This document shows, piece after piece, positions 21,176 to 34,100 of a stretch of 64,000 nucleotides of DNA. Numbering within the stretch: the first letter of the stretch is position 1; each line of letters starts with the position of its first letter. A model generated the notes under the pieces. The model saw only the letters and a program-made list of their open reading frames with translations, was not told the DNA's origin and did no database searches. Source of the DNA: Mixophyes australis. Its lineage: Eukaryota; Chordata; Amphibia; Anura; Limnodynastidae. Position numbers and translations under genes: made by a program. Location: assembly GCA_036250195.1 (NCBI GenBank), contig JAVHZZ010000003.1, positions 332,445,875-332,509,874 on the forward strand, in the 5' to 3' direction.

Positions 21176-24149
21176 ATGAGCTAGTCTGACAAGCATCAGA
21201 GGGAGTTCTATGCATAAGACAATCATACTTCTGTTATCTGCACCCTCGTGATTGAAATGATCATCACAATATGTGCTCCAACCAGTACAGAGCTTTCTGC
21301 TAGACTCATAATCCTAGGTTCAGCCATGGAACATGCTGCTTCAGTAATCATTCAGCCATCCTTTGTGCCTTGATTCAGAACACTCACATAGATCTATTAA
21401 ACGGAGCTCATGGAATGGTTTGAATGGGACAAAAAGGAAATTCATTCTCAGAAATCTGCAAAGAGGCTGATATAATATTAAACATATGTTTCTACATACC
21501 ACAGAGATTTTCCCTGCTCTCAACTTGTATATCTCTTTATCCCTTCAAGACTATCCTCCCTCCCCTGCAGTTTATTTCTTGAAATAAAATACATTGATTT
21601 TTAAAGGGAAACATGATGCGTGTACTATGAATGTTAGCATTAGATAGTCACTGTGCAACATACTAACAGGCAGACGGATGATGGCCTGTGTTCCAATGAA
21701 CCACAAACCACAAGCAGGTAAATGCCCCTGAAATCCAGCAGGGGGAGCAGAAGCATTTTCGGGAAAAAAAACCAGTGCATTTCTAAACCTACATCCAGGC
21801 TGTGTCTAGGTTATTATTTGTTTTATGCATTTTAGAAATTACACTTTTTTTTCTTTTTTTTTTAACAATGTAGGGTAAATAGACTGAACAAATAGATACT
21901 AGTTTTTATTAGGCATTTATTAGTAATTTGCACATTAAACATACTTCAGATTACTCTGTTCTACAATAAAAAATAACATTCAATTTGCCATGTTTGAAAG
22001 TGTTTCATTTGTAGAGAGAAGCTGCTAAATTAATAGGATTATGAAAAGTTTAATGAATGTAAGACATCAGGGGTAAACTACTTCCAACAGATTTGAAGTT
22101 TATTATAACTATTCGGAACGCAGATGAACTATGAAGACAAAACAGAGGATTAAACAAAGACTTTGTTCTATCTAATTAAGTAGACCTTTAAATACTGTAA
22201 TTATGAACTGCAATGCTCGGGAATATAATTGTGTTCTCTTTGTTTAAAGTAAATGGTTGACAAATGGTTAATTAAGAAAACACAGATTTTGGATCACTTG
22301 GGTATGTTTTTTTATTTTATTTGTTTTTAATTTTCTTATGTGATCAGGGTAATAACTTCATCTGCTTTCATTTTTTGTGAACTATAAAAAAAAAAACTTT
22401 ATTTTATAGATCTTTTAAATTTATATTTTATATTTCCCATGATTCTGCTCATGCACAATATAAGTCATTTACAGCTGTTTCTGCTCCTTTACATATCAGA
22501 CTCCGTTGCCAGCATTACCCGTATAGACCACTGTAATCCACCCACCGTCCAAATCAGGGGCTTCTACAAAGCCAAAATTATCAGCAAGGCACACAGTTAG
22601 ACACGGTTATGATACGGACGCACAAAATCGTCTGCACTGTGTTAGTATGTCATAGCGCAGTTCTGTTACCAACATTAACTCAACTATTTTTCCCAATTAA
22701 AGGCATAGAAAGCAATACAAATAAAATGCAATAGCGCACTCTGGACAGGAAAAATTATAACAGAGCCTCCAAGCCTGTTTATTTACAATAAAAATGTATT
22801 ACAAAAAGTACACTCATAAGAGTGCTTGTACAACTAGCATATCAAATAGGGAAGTGTGATTCTAAGAACTCATTCACCACTATCCATATCCAGCAAAGTT
22901 TACAGGGGTATTCTCTGCTTTCTTGATGGAAAATTAATTGAATTCTCTGCCACCTTTACCAAAGGTTGGGGCCTGTCCCAATATTTATATAAAGACACAC
23001 TTTGCACCTACAAAGTTGCACTACCATGGGAAAGTGCATTTCTAGGTTCACTTTGCCAACGTAATAGTCATACTCTCATGGAACATCCGGCAGGCAACCA
23101 AATTTTAGAGAGTTCTCTTGGACTCCTGGGAGTGAAGGCCACCATCCTAGATCCCTCTTCTTCTTGTAAAGAGGGTGTGGGCTTGATGATTAGCTTTGCG
23201 TCATCGAACCACTCTGGTCACGACCTAATGACGCCATTTGTGTCATCGTGACCCCACCCCCCACTGAGAGATAACACAAGCACATAATTGATCATCCTTG
23301 GCGGGACCATGATGATGCAAATCACGTCACCATCCCCTGCACTTACCCTCTGGGCCGTCCGAAAAAGTAGGCAAGTATGGTAATAGCTTCAAACACACAA
23401 AAGTGATGTAACACAGACAGTCCTGATCTCCCCTCACTAAAGCTATAATGAGCTGCCTTCTAGGAGAGAAACTAAACATTTAATATAATAAAGTAGGTGG
23501 CACATGGCAGACACGTAGGCACTCTTAAGCATATAAAGAAAGTTTTGCAGGCCACCAGTTTTTTGGGCTTGTAAATGAATTACTTAATTTACTTCTTGCA
23601 AACTTAATATCTTCATCAATGTATTTCCGGCTGTTGAAAAAACATTGTGAACATTGTGAAGAGTAAGACCCGATGCAGCGCATCTACATACATGTAATTG
23701 TGTCAAGTGGCAGAAGCTGCCCATCTTCCTGTGTAAAAAACTAGTCTTTCCACCTTTTGCCGTGCACATCCATGCACAGTTTCTGTAGGAATAGATGACT
23801 TGCATTACACTGTGCTGTGCCTCCAATTCATATATGACCTTAAGGCCTCATTACCCACTGGCATTATAATGCCTTCAACTGATGCTTTTAACAGTAATAA
23901 AACACATGTAAGCGATTCTGACACTAGAAACCACTGCTTCTTGTTTACCATACTGACTACCACTACCACTGCTTCCTGTGTTACCATGCAACTACGACTG
24001 CCACTGCTGCTTGCTGACATACTGTTCCAGTTGTAGAAATGCATAGTGTTCTATCCTTACGCATTAAAAGGCTTAATGGCTGATATCATGACTTCCTTTA
24101 CCTTCTTACTCTCATTTAACTATAACCTTAAATAACTGACAGCAGACCT

Positions 24150-24620
24150 GAGTGTGGCAAATTTAAATATGGTGGTGGAGAAAAGAGCAGTCAGTCCGGC
24201 CAGGCAAAACCCAACTGTCCCAGCATTAACCATTGGGACCTCATCAACTGGGGGACAACCAATCAAACCCTGGGTTCAAGTGGGGGACAACCTGGGCACA
24301 CATATCTACCTTAGCAGGACACCGCGTCCCAGGCTTACAGAACCCGCCCATCTTCTGGGCTATACGGTAAGCAACCACAGGGCAACCCACAGGGACGTAC
24401 CTGTTTTAAAACTATAGCCGATTCACTCGAAAAGAGGCGGGTTCAGCGTACCCACTACCGTAATGTGTGCCCCAACTACTGGCCGTTGACTGCCCTGCGC
24501 TTTCTGGCAACTCTCCATCCAGGATCACGATCGGCCGTGCCAGCACGCCAATAACTGAGAACCAACACGAGAAGCATCTAGTCCTGTACCCATGCTACCA
24601 AAAACCGACAACAATGGAAG
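24150..24620. other. GC-richer island of unknown origin
   Basis: This block is clearly richer in G/C than its flanks and has non-repetitive, gene-like composition. It includes short direct repeats such as CTGGGGGACAACC / GTGGGGGACAACC. Frames at 24154-24417 and 24467-24658 show no domain that I recognise. It could be an old retroelement leader or part of a decayed gene. Confidence 0.3.
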
Positions 24621-26998
24621 GTGGGTGGGCAACATCCATAAATGCAGTGACTTCTTAATTCTTCCTCCTCCCACTTATAGACCCTGTCTACCCCTCCCCT
24701 ATGATACCAGAAGGGCGTACTCCCATAGTTAACTATTAAACTCCAGAGAATAATCCAGTTTGAAGATACAGCCTCAGCTTTTAAGTTGCCTTCAGACTTA
24801 TTTCTGCCCTCAGTTCTTATTACTGCATGTAAACACATTGCGGAAGCTTCGAGTGAGCTGGAAATACTAGCAATAACACTAGAAACAACTGTAAGCCGGA
24901 CATATTTGCATTTGACATGCATTTTACATTTTTACTAACCCTAGAAACGGTTTCTGCCAATGCCAGTATTTATGTTTTGTTTTGTTTTAGAACTTGAGTG
25001 TATAAAAAACAGACAGAGAGATAAATATAGATAAATGTGATGGTGTAAGGTGAATAGTGGGGTAGATATAATAGTTGTGCAGTCTATCTTTACTGTGTTG
25101 GTTTCAGAACAGAACAGCAGCCTATATGAATTGAAGGGAAAAAAAAACTCCATGGATTTATAGGCAACAGTGGTCTCAGAATAGAGAGTGAACACTTTCA
25201 ACTGTATTACCTAGAATCCAGCAAATCCAAAATCAATGCGAATCCAAAAGAACAACAGCCTCTCAAACACTACAATGGACAGAGCGGCAGACAATTAATT
25301 CCATAAGCAGTCCCTGCTTTAATGCGCTGATCACTGATATTTCATCATTCTAAGAGCACAAAAGAACCAGCATGCCTTAAATTACAAAGGAACATAATAA
25401 GCAAAGTGACAGCAGCCATAGCAGTCCCTGTCAAATAGCCCAAGACACCTCATGCGTAATACATGTAAAATATAACAAATAAACTGTCATTTATGTTCAC
25501 AGCGATCACTGAGCCAGAAAACATCCTGACTGATGGAAGTCTGACTCCCAATCCTAAAATAGAATTTTCTTATAATGCAAAATAGACGTGCCAAGGAAAA
25601 TACTTAAGCACTCATTTATAGAATTATTTGCACATTTGATAAAGTACCTTTCAATATTCTTGGCCTGTGCTAGGTTACTTGTGAAATTTGTTCTCCTGAT
25701 AATTATTTTTAACAGTATTTCCAAACAATTTATTAAGCTACTTAGGAACAGCCTCTCCATTGAAAGTCTATGGAAAAGACAACAGCAGCTTTTGTAAACT
25801 AATCTGGTAATGGTTTCCAGCCATGCCAACTGGCAAATGGAAATATGTGTTCTTCTTACGTGATTAATTCACTTAGCATTTTGTTTAGGTCACTGAAAGG
25901 AAATTTACTAAGAAGTGCATTGCTTCATAATATATCGATTTGCGTTATCAATGTCTGCAACCTGAAGAAACACAGGGGAAAGGTACGTAGAACGTAAGAT
26001 TATTTGGGCAGGGGGCACCTTCTGTTTAATGTGTTCTTAGGTAGATTGTGCTGGGTAAAATGTTCACAGTTTAAAAATTAAGCAGAATAATATATATTCA
26101 GCTAATGTATAAGGGGCATAAAATGTACACGTACGTAGTTGTTTTTTTTTAGAGAACTGTGACATTGTTGCAACAATGTAAAAAACTAAAAGTAGACTTT
26201 GCCTACTAAATTCTATTACAGTGTACAAGGCAGGGGAGGGGTTAAAGCTCAGACTACTATATTTTCTAAATAAAATGATAAATATCCGCTGAAATATCCA
26301 GCTTGCAGGTAGAGAAATTAAAAACATATTTAATAAAAGCTTATTTGTTTACCATATACCACCAAAAAGTTAAAAACAGTCATTTTCAATTGTATGCTTT
26401 TTTTGTGGTGCTCCTGGTTATATCTATAAAACTTTCGATAGAGCCATTTTTACATTTAACTAGAGAAATAACAAACTCGTGTGGTTTGGTTTTCAGAATA
26501 ATATGCAGTGTTTGGCCATAAGTCCAATTGTCCTGAGAATTAATTCACAAATCCTTTGTAATTGGTTGAAAGCAAAAACTAGCTTAAAGCTACTACACTA
26601 CCGCCTAGAGTGGTGAACATTTAAAAACAAAACAGGGTGTGATGGAACGATGAAGACGCAATATCCATGAGTACAGCTTCTCATAAGTCTGCCCACCTAC
26701 ACCACTCTCCAAAATGTCACACCACCCTGGTATTCAGCGGAAGCTGTGAGACTAACCACAGAGCCCGGTAAGCAGATACTGTGCGTGGGAAGGATGCAAT
26801 TCTAATGCTCCGTTCTCAACCTAGATACTAGTGCAAATGTTTTACAGCATAATTTCCAGAAAGTTCCAGTGTTCCCAATGCAGAATCGATCTATGGGGAC
26901 ATTTATATTGGTGCCAATCTGTCTCTGTCCTGGAAACTTTTGATTTCTACTTGTTACAAAGAGAAAACAAGTAAAAAAAATTGACTTTGAAAGCGATA

Positions 26999-27277
26999 GG
27001 GCTATTTATCGCTTTATCCTACCAGGGTTACTGATGGCAGTAACACTACTATCGCCAGTGATAACCCCTGTTGGTGGTAAGTGTCACTGGCTCACTCATG
27101 AGCACACCTGCAAGGACTAGCCTGACAAAGCGGTGTGTTAACCCTTACTGCTCCGGGCTAGTATCGCTGAGGCAGCTGAATATTGCTCCGATGACCCAGC
27201 AATATATTTTTTGCTAAGTTGCAGCAATAAGTGATCATTTATCTCCTAGGATCACAGACCTATTTAAAAATAGGCCC
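26999..27277. mobile_element. Small DNA element with GGGCTATTTA termini
   Basis: The left end GGGCTATTTATCGC pairs with the right end TATTTAAAAATAGGCCC. The interior has several imperfect ATCGC / GCGAT palindromes. It resembles the 19637 element in terminal sequence. Confidence 0.55.
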
Positions 27278-28439
27278 ATAGTTATGATGGCCAACTTTTC
27301 AGACACTGAATATGTTTACTAAATACAAATGGTAACGGTTGTAAAGCAGGATACCTCGCTATATAACAACAAGATTGAGACCCTTTTGCTATCAGTTCAG
27401 AGTTTGACGATTTCTAGAGTGTCATGTGGCGGTATACATATTATCACCAGATGGTGGCGCAGATGCTACCCTCAACCACCCACCCTAGGAAAGTTGTAAT
27501 TAGTAGAGGGGGGCACTCTTTTTTGCCCCTTTACTAAAAGCAACCAGCCCCATGTCAATCCCAAGGTCTGATTACCTATGCTGCATTACTGAGGGAAAAG
27601 TGAATGATGGCCGTATATTGATTTGAAATATTTGACATCTCAACATGGTTTACACAGGTACATTTAGATGGCTTCATATTAATTTGCAGTGTTTTACATT
27701 TATTCCTATGTGTATTATTACATGTGTAGCATGGGCAGGAGCCTGTGAACTGTAATTAAGCGGAATGCTCAGAATGTTTGATTGGAAGACAGAGAGACCC
27801 ATGTCTTGATTTACCGCTTAGAACCAAGGCAGTCGTTATCTTCTATTGCAGTCTGCTAAAGTATTTTAATAACCAGAGCACAATATTAGTTCCATATGAT
27901 AAAAGCAAACAGCTGACACAGTGTATGCTGGTAAATCATACAGTTCTATCGGTTACGATTTGAAAAAAAAAAATTGGCAAATGCATTTAGTACTCTAACA
28001 TGAGGACAGGGAAAGAAAATATCAAAATTAGACTTTTCGACAAACCAGAAAAAATGGATTCTTCTAGAGTGAGAACAGTCAATCATTTGACTTATAAGGA
28101 ACAATCAATTATTACACACAAACACACACATATATTATAAACTAAAGATAAAGCAAAAGTAGGAGCCAGGTGAAAAGAGTTGTTGCACCCAAAACAGTGG
28201 GTATGGTTTATTCAAATTCTGGTATTGTTTTGCATATGTGAGTGTGGAGGAAGCAATGTGGGACACTGCAGTTTCAAAGGAATATATGCAAAATTGTTGG
28301 ACAATTTAATTAGAACTTGTGTGAATAGTACAGTGTTCTCAGACATCTAGGTAGATTGATGCAGCCAAAACGCAACTTTATTGGGTGGCAACAGTACAGG
28401 TTATGAGGATATACAGTTCACCAGGCCGATGCTAAAATT

Positions 28440-29540
28440 CGCATACAGGTAAGTATATCTTAAGGATACTTAAGAGATAAGGAGCCTCTATAAAAAGGAT
28501 GACTCTTCATTCCAAATGCATCCTTCCCTGACGAAGCCGTATCTCGGCGAAACGCGTAGGAAACGGACACTATTGCATTAACAAACGGAACTTCTATCCC
28601 GCTGTGCTCGCGAGAACGGTCCTACAAACGGAAACCCCAAACCGCGAAGTGCGCATGCGTGAAGAAGACGACGCGGCCGCGTCCATCCCTTTGAATTATA
28701 GAGTCATCCAAGACACTAAATAACTGCCGAGGATTGGCACCTTTGTGCAAAATCAACTACCGGGTAAGCGATCCTTCGGGCACACTTTATTGAGAGACCA
28801 TTGTGCCTCCAAGTATCAGACTGTTTTTTGACATTAAGAGGCCCTCGGTCTTGTATTCAGCCCTCACTATTAGAGTGATTATTTTATTAAAGACATTTCT
28901 TAGCTGTACGAGTAAGAACGGGGCACCTATTCTTACACATTTCTAATCAGAATTGAATTACGGAATTCAGTCCCGTACTGCTCGGGTTTGGTGGCAATCA
29001 ACCACCATGGATTGCAATTAAGTGGTTCACCACCTCATTTATCCCCGGTAGGCTGGATCTATATGGATATATGTGATTTATTGCTATAGCTGTACACTTT
29101 GTGAGTAGCGGTAATGGGACATCGTACATTGAAATACCACATGCATCATTTTTTCATTGAACAAACAACCATTTGAGTATTGGTCACAAGCAGCTTGTTT
29201 TTAGTCTGCATATGACTGTATCATGAACTGAGATGCACAGTGACTATATTTATACATATGAGCGTACCCTTACAGCACTGGATATTTGTATGTAAGTGTG
29301 TAACGATATCGATGTATTGTATCAGTGCACTGATTTTATATGCTGTTCAATTGTAATGAGAATAAATCTGTGCTTACAGTATTTATCAATTTGGCGCCTT
29401 TGGGATAATCTATTTCAAACTTATACCATGGAGGGATGAAGCCCACCCCTTTCTTTTACATACCCTATAGGCAGCCTACCTACATTTATATATAGGAAGC
29501 GCGGAATCCACCACCTTTTTTTACCTTAGGTAAGTACGTA
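28440..29540 (+). mobile_element. Probable Penelope-like retroelement LTR fragment
   Basis: The segment contains a hammerhead ribozyme at 28521-28567, a known hallmark of Penelope-like element LTR-like regions. It is followed by a GC-rich part (CGCATGCG, GCGGCCGCG at about 28.65 kb) and an AT-rich part ending near TTGGCGCCTTTGGGAT at 29390. No reverse transcriptase or GIY-YIG nuclease frame is visible. The limits are approximate. Confidence 0.5.
28521..28567 (+). ncRNA. Hammerhead ribozyme (type I, minimal helix III)
   Basis: The conserved core CTGACGA (28528-28534) and GAAA (28549-28552) are both present. Helix I pairs 28521-28527 (TCCTTCC) with 28559-28567 (GGAA-AC-GGA), seven pairs with an AC bulge. 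Helix II pairs GCCG (28536-28539) with CGGC (28545-28548) around the loop TATCT. One A (28535) lies unpaired between the core and helix II. Helix III consists only of ACGCGT (28552-28557), which is self-complementary and too short to fold within one molecule. Such ribozymes act as dimers in Penelope-like elements. The predicted cleavage is 3' of A28558 (GUA). Confidence 0.78.
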
Positions 29541-30388
29541 GTTGCAGGGTGTTCCGATGACTCTTCTAGGGATCCCAGCGTCTTGGCCTGGCAGTTGCCC
29601 CTCTACTGCAATGTAGAGTCAGCGCAATGCCTTTCCAAATTTGGTAAATACGCAAAATTACACGGCCATGGAGTCCTATCAAATTATGGTTTATACCTAG
29701 GACGGAAGCGCAGTTCCTAGTCACCAAGCCACACATACTTCCAAATCCCAATCACAGGTCATATTCCCTTCAATATTCCCACGGTGGTGGGGCTAAAGGA
29801 CGGAGGACTGTGGCGGTAGGCAGGCTATGATAAATGGATAAGTGAAAACACCTATTCCACAGGTGTTCTCATCCAGGGTGGTTGGGGGCCATGCCAAGCT
29901 TGATCACATTATACATGCATACGCTAACCATTAAACCCAGATGTCTCTTTCTCTCCTATCACTAATTTACTAACAACTCACCTGGCGACATTGAAGAATA
30001 ACCTGTCTGATTCTAATAATAACTTTACTACTAAAATAAATATGCAAGGCATACAATAGCACATGTTAACCAAACACAAAACAGTAAAAACTGACAATAA
30101 AATCTGCAAGGCAGCGAGAAGGTAAAAGTTTGTAATTGGCAGATGGGAAGATAAATCGCGAGTGTTGCTGAGAGTTCAATCGTCACAAATGCACTGCCTG
30201 GCCTCAGAACCATTTGTATATCTTACGACAATTCAATAAAGAATACGTCTACAATGAGTATGGTAATAGAGATCTGTCTTACTTGCGTATAACGTGCATG
30301 AGAATGTTTTTGTTAGCATGTCACATGTAATATGACACTTCTTTGGCCCATAATTATGTATTTTTATTTTGAAATCAAGTATTACATT

Positions 30389-30751
30389 GGGCAGCACGGT
30401 GGCGTAGTGGTTAGCACTTCTGCCTCACAGCACTGGGGTCATGTGTTCGATTCCCGACTATGGCTTATCTGTGTGGAGTTTGTATATTCTCCCCATGTTT
30501 GTGTGGGTTTCCTCCGGGTCCTCCGGTTTCCTCCCACATTCCAAAAAAATATACAAGTAGGTTACTTGGCTTCTATCAAAAATTTACCCTAATCTCTCTC
30601 TCTGTCTGTGTGTGTGTGTGTGTGTGTGTTAGGGAATTCAGACTGTAAGCTCCAATGGGGCAGGGACTTATGTGAGTGAGTGAGTTCTCAGTACAGCGCT
30701 GCGGAATTAGAAGCGCTATATAAAGACCTGATGATGCTGATGATAATGATT
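30389..30751 (+). mobile_element. tRNA-derived SINE, well-preserved copy
   Basis: It starts GGGCAGCACGGTGGCGTAGTGG. An A box (TGGCGTAGTGG) and B box (TGTTCGATTCC) lie about 40 bases apart, as in tRNA genes. The conserved body, the (CT)n(GT)n tract at 30593-30629, the TAAGCTCCAATGGGG tail and the CTATATAAA(GATGAT)n end match the 16377 copy. Confidence 0.85.
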
Positions 30752-30790
30752 ACAGTGCACAATACAAAGACAAAAATCAAAGCAGTCTTT

Positions 30791-30910
30791 CTTTATTATT
30801 CTTGTTTATTTATATAGCAGCAATCTAATTACGCAGCACTGTGCAGACAACATGTAGTCACTCAAATCAGTCCCTGCCCCACTGAAGATTACAATCTAAA
30901 TTCCCTAACG
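30791..30910 (-). repeat. SINE 3' tail fragment, inverted
   Basis: TTTATATAGC, CACTCAAATCAGTCCCTGCCCC and TACAATCTAAATTCCCTAA are the complement of the SINE tail. It lies 40 bases after the complete plus-strand copy, so the two tails face each other. Confidence 0.65.
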
Positions 30911-31833
30911 CACATACAATTAAAAAAAACACTATTGATCATCTCACAAATTAATTGTCTATATTGTGTTGTGGTTCTAGCACCAAAGTCTGTTGTTGAA
31001 ACAACACTGCCATTCCTTTGCCGCATAACTTTTAATCTAAGGTTTTTATGTAAGCATATTTTACTATTTTTAGGTGTATAATCATGCATTGTTTAATGTT
31101 AGTTCCCATAAGCAGCATATGAAAAAATAAACATCTAATTGATTAAAAAAAAAAAGAAAGAAAAAAGTTGTATAATTGTTCAGTAAACTTAGGAAAGGTC
31201 ACTGCATTCAGTGCTCCAAATAACTTTACAGAAGGAAAATATGTATTTTAATAATACAAAAAGTAAGGCAATTATAATGATGCATAATAGAAACTAGAAA
31301 ATGTTGAGCAAGGAGGTGGTAACTAATTTATCTTCAGCTTTTTGTTTAATCATGCAATCATTTATAACAAATATATTCCGCCAGTTTCAGTAAAAGGTTT
31401 TTGGCTCATACAGCTGGCTGAAACAACTCAGATATATTTTACTTAATGTCATACAGAGCTGCTTTTGACTATCAACTATGTTAAGGTGATCGGGCAGAGC
31501 TTCTATAAGATCTGACATCAATGTAAATTTTATTTTAGCTGTTGGAATGGAAGTCTTTTAACAATCTTTAATAAGGACCTATCCTTAGGGGTCAGGTTTG
31601 TTTGTAATAAATAGATAATCAGAGAGAATGAAATCAAGAATAAAATCCCTCCGGGCCACCCAGGAGAAAGTCTGGCCTGGAGAGGAACAGGCTGACCAGT
31701 ATGCTAATCATTATGGTGAGTGGCAGTCACTGCATCCACCCTACATCTGCATCCAGTGAGGAGAGCTGAGAGTACTGACATAGTGGACAGGATGGGGTGG
31801 GAGGTATAATTTTTTAACCCTGGTCTATATATA

Positions 31834-31997
31834 TTCTAGACCAGGGGTAGGCAACCTGCGGCTCTCCAGGTGTTGTGAAACTACAAGTCCCAGCATATTT
31901 TGCCAGTAGATAACTAGCAGATAGGTGGCAAGGCATGCTGGGATTTGTAGTTTCACAACACCTTGAGAGTCGCAGGTTGCCTTCCCCTGTTCTAGAC
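31834..31997. mobile_element. hAT-type MITE with TTCTAGAC target duplication
   Basis: The element (31842-31989, 148 bp) starts CAGGGGTAGGCAACCTGCG and ends in the near-perfect inverted copy CGCAGGTTGCCTTCCCCTG. The internal arms are also palindromic around GTGTTGTGAAACTACAAGTC. It is flanked by an exact 8-bp duplication TTCTAGAC (31834-31841 and 31990-31997). This matches the nTCTAGAn target preference reported for hAT transposons. Confidence 0.93.
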
Positions 31998-32252
31998 CAT
32001 GCTTGCCTACTTTCGGCAAGTGTAGTCCGGTAGAGGGGCGTGACTAGAGGGCGGGGCGCGACCAAACGTTTCATGTTGGCCCTGCCCCCCCGCATCGGAA
32101 ATGTTTTGTCACGGGGGGCGGGCCAAAATGACGCAATTCCCCGCAAATCGCATCATTTGGGATAGGCAGTTGCGGGATGCGGGAGACTTGCCTGCTCTCC
32201 TGGGCGTGAGACTGACCCAAATTCCGGGAGAGTTGGCAAGTATGTTTTAGAC
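31990..32252. mobile_element. CATACTTGCC-type MITE inserted in the same 8-bp target
   Basis: The element (31998-32244, 247 bp) has ends CATGCTTGCCTACTTTC and GGGAGAGTTGGCAAGTATG. It is flanked by TTCTAGAC (31990-31997) and TTTTAGAC (32245-32252), an 8-bp duplication with one change. The left duplication is shared with the preceding MITE. The interior is GC-rich, with GGGCGGGGC-type blocks. It belongs to the same family as 35099, 41356 and 61958. Confidence 0.88.
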
Positions 32253-32280
32253 TTCTCAAAACTGTAATGCCAGCAAACTG

Positions 32281-32282
<2 letters not shown>

Positions 32283-32316
<34 letters not shown>
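32283..32316. repeat. (AAT)n microsatellite
   Basis: It consists of about 11 uninterrupted TAA/AAT units. Confidence 0.9.
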
Positions 32317-32317
<1 letters not shown>

Positions 32318-32479
32318 TAATGCGTACCTAGTATAATATAAAGCCCTCAAAGTGTTTAATACAGTAACCGAAGGCTCCCTACAGTGCCTATATGTATATG
32401 TATATATTACAGGAGTCTGCCACAACATATACTGCACAGTCGAGCAGTATAGTAGACAGTCCTGCCTGCAACTGCACAT

Positions 32480-32498
32480 CTATATATATATATATAAG
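32480..32498. repeat. Short (TA)n tract
   Basis: This is an alternating TATATA run in an otherwise unassigned stretch. Confidence 0.8.
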
Positions 32499-32639
32499 AG
32501 TGCATCACCAACTGCATATCTACAAGAGTGTACAAACATATATAAGACTGAATATAATCTGTATTGCCTGATTGCGGCAACAGTTGTCACTGCTGAATAC
32601 TGCTGTACTACAAGCAACTGTGAGTATGGTGCCCCAAAG

Positions 32640-34100
32640 CCCTGTTGAACAGCACAGAGGAGTGCATAAACACTTTTAAAACGCAGGGCTACAAGGGGAT
32701 AATTGTGCTCCTGAAAACTTGTGCCCAGGAGTGATTGACAGGAGGAGGATGAAGGCCCTGGTTGGCTGGGGGAGTAACAGGAAGAGGATGTGCAGGAAGG
32801 AGGAGAAAGAGAGAGCAGCATGGTAGAAGGAGCAAGGGGGAGGACGTGCAGCCGAGCAGAGAGAAGACTGAGCTGCTGCCAGAACTGGTGACATTTCCAG
32901 CAAAGCGGACGAAGAACAGTTTGGGACACGCAGCGGGGCGCCAAACACAGTCTCCACTAACTGCAGAACCCTCTCAAGGTAAAACCCTAGCCTGCAGTAT
33001 ATTGCACACACCCCAGTGTCAGAGGGAAGAGTGATGAGAGAATCTACCCAAAACTGCCATTGCATTCTTGTACAAGGACGAATTGTGAGAGTTTTTCCCC
33101 CAGATCATACCTTTACACAGGCTGCAGGGAACAATTAAGACTGTCGTTTCAGCTATATCCTATGTGTTGCTGATATCTGGACACTATCCCCTGTTGCAGA
33201 GTACATGTGCTAATAGAGCTTCATTGACTGTTGAGAGAACAGCGCCATCTTGTGGCTGAACTGAGCAACAGCCCTGCTTTCTACTATAATACTTAACCCT
33301 TCTGGAAACCTCTGCAGGACATTGGAACACTACCAAATTCCTGTGCACAGGTCAGCCCAGGACTCAGTAGAAAATATGGTAACGTTACCAGGGATAATAT
33401 TGGTGCACCAAATGTTTTAGATGATGTTAATGTTATGTGATATACCTAAGAGTTGATTTATTGATATTGAAGGTGTGACATTCAGCGTTAGCGGTACCGC
33501 TGCGATTCAAGTTAACCCAGAGGGAATAGCACGGTACCCCAAACACCTGAATAAGAAGGAGCCCTCTAGTGGGCGCGGTAGTGAACATAAGAGTCTTAAT
33601 GGGTTATTATTGATGGTTCTTGCATCATCACCAGTCAGATATTGTTAACTTGAAAGTAGTAACTGTGATTACCAGTGTGCCTTATTAGACAATGTGCATT
33701 GAAGATGTGATCGCTATTGTGCCTTATACTCACCAGGTGTATGTTATATGTTAAATGCTATTGTGCTCTATGCTGATCAGACGCATTATTTTGTCATTAC
33801 TATTGAGCTGAAGGGGTCAGTGGCGCGGTGGCTTACCAAAACTATCCTTACCGCATTCTCAATAAACCCAAGTTGTTTGACCAATCCTTGTCCCTTTCAT
33901 TGAAGTATTTATTTCCTGACCACCGGATATCCGAACAGAAAAGAACCTGACTCCTGTCTGGAGGACAAGGTAAGGGAAGGATTTCCCATCAGTACTCGAC
34001 CACCACATGAGTAACTGCATTCATCCGTTGTTATGATCTTTAAATAAACAGCAACCTGTTTAAGTTACAAAGCGTTGTGGCTTAACATCCACATTAACAC
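32640..34100 (+). mobile_element. Possible decayed retroelement, purine-rich 5' part and LTR-like 3' part
   Basis: Bases 32730-32960 are a purine-rich block (AGGAGGA, GAAGAGGA). Further on, AATAAA signals lie at about 33860 and 34044, the latter followed by CAGCAACCTGTTT. The stretch around 33480-33600 is GC-richer, with GGTACC motifs. There is no paired LTR or RT motif, so the call rests on composition alone. Confidence 0.25.

Noticed and set aside
23591..23628. Exon-like segment on the minus strand (acceptor TTTTTTCAACAG, donor GTAAAT)
   Set aside because: The splice sites look fair, but the length of 38 nt breaks the phase chain (phase 1 in, phase 0 out) and the peptide GNTLMKILSLQE is not acidic like the tail exons.
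29979..30010. Strong donor CAG|GTGAGTTG on the minus strand with a possible 21-nt exon
   Set aside because: The acceptor lacks a pyrimidine tract, and a 21-nt frame has little evidential value.
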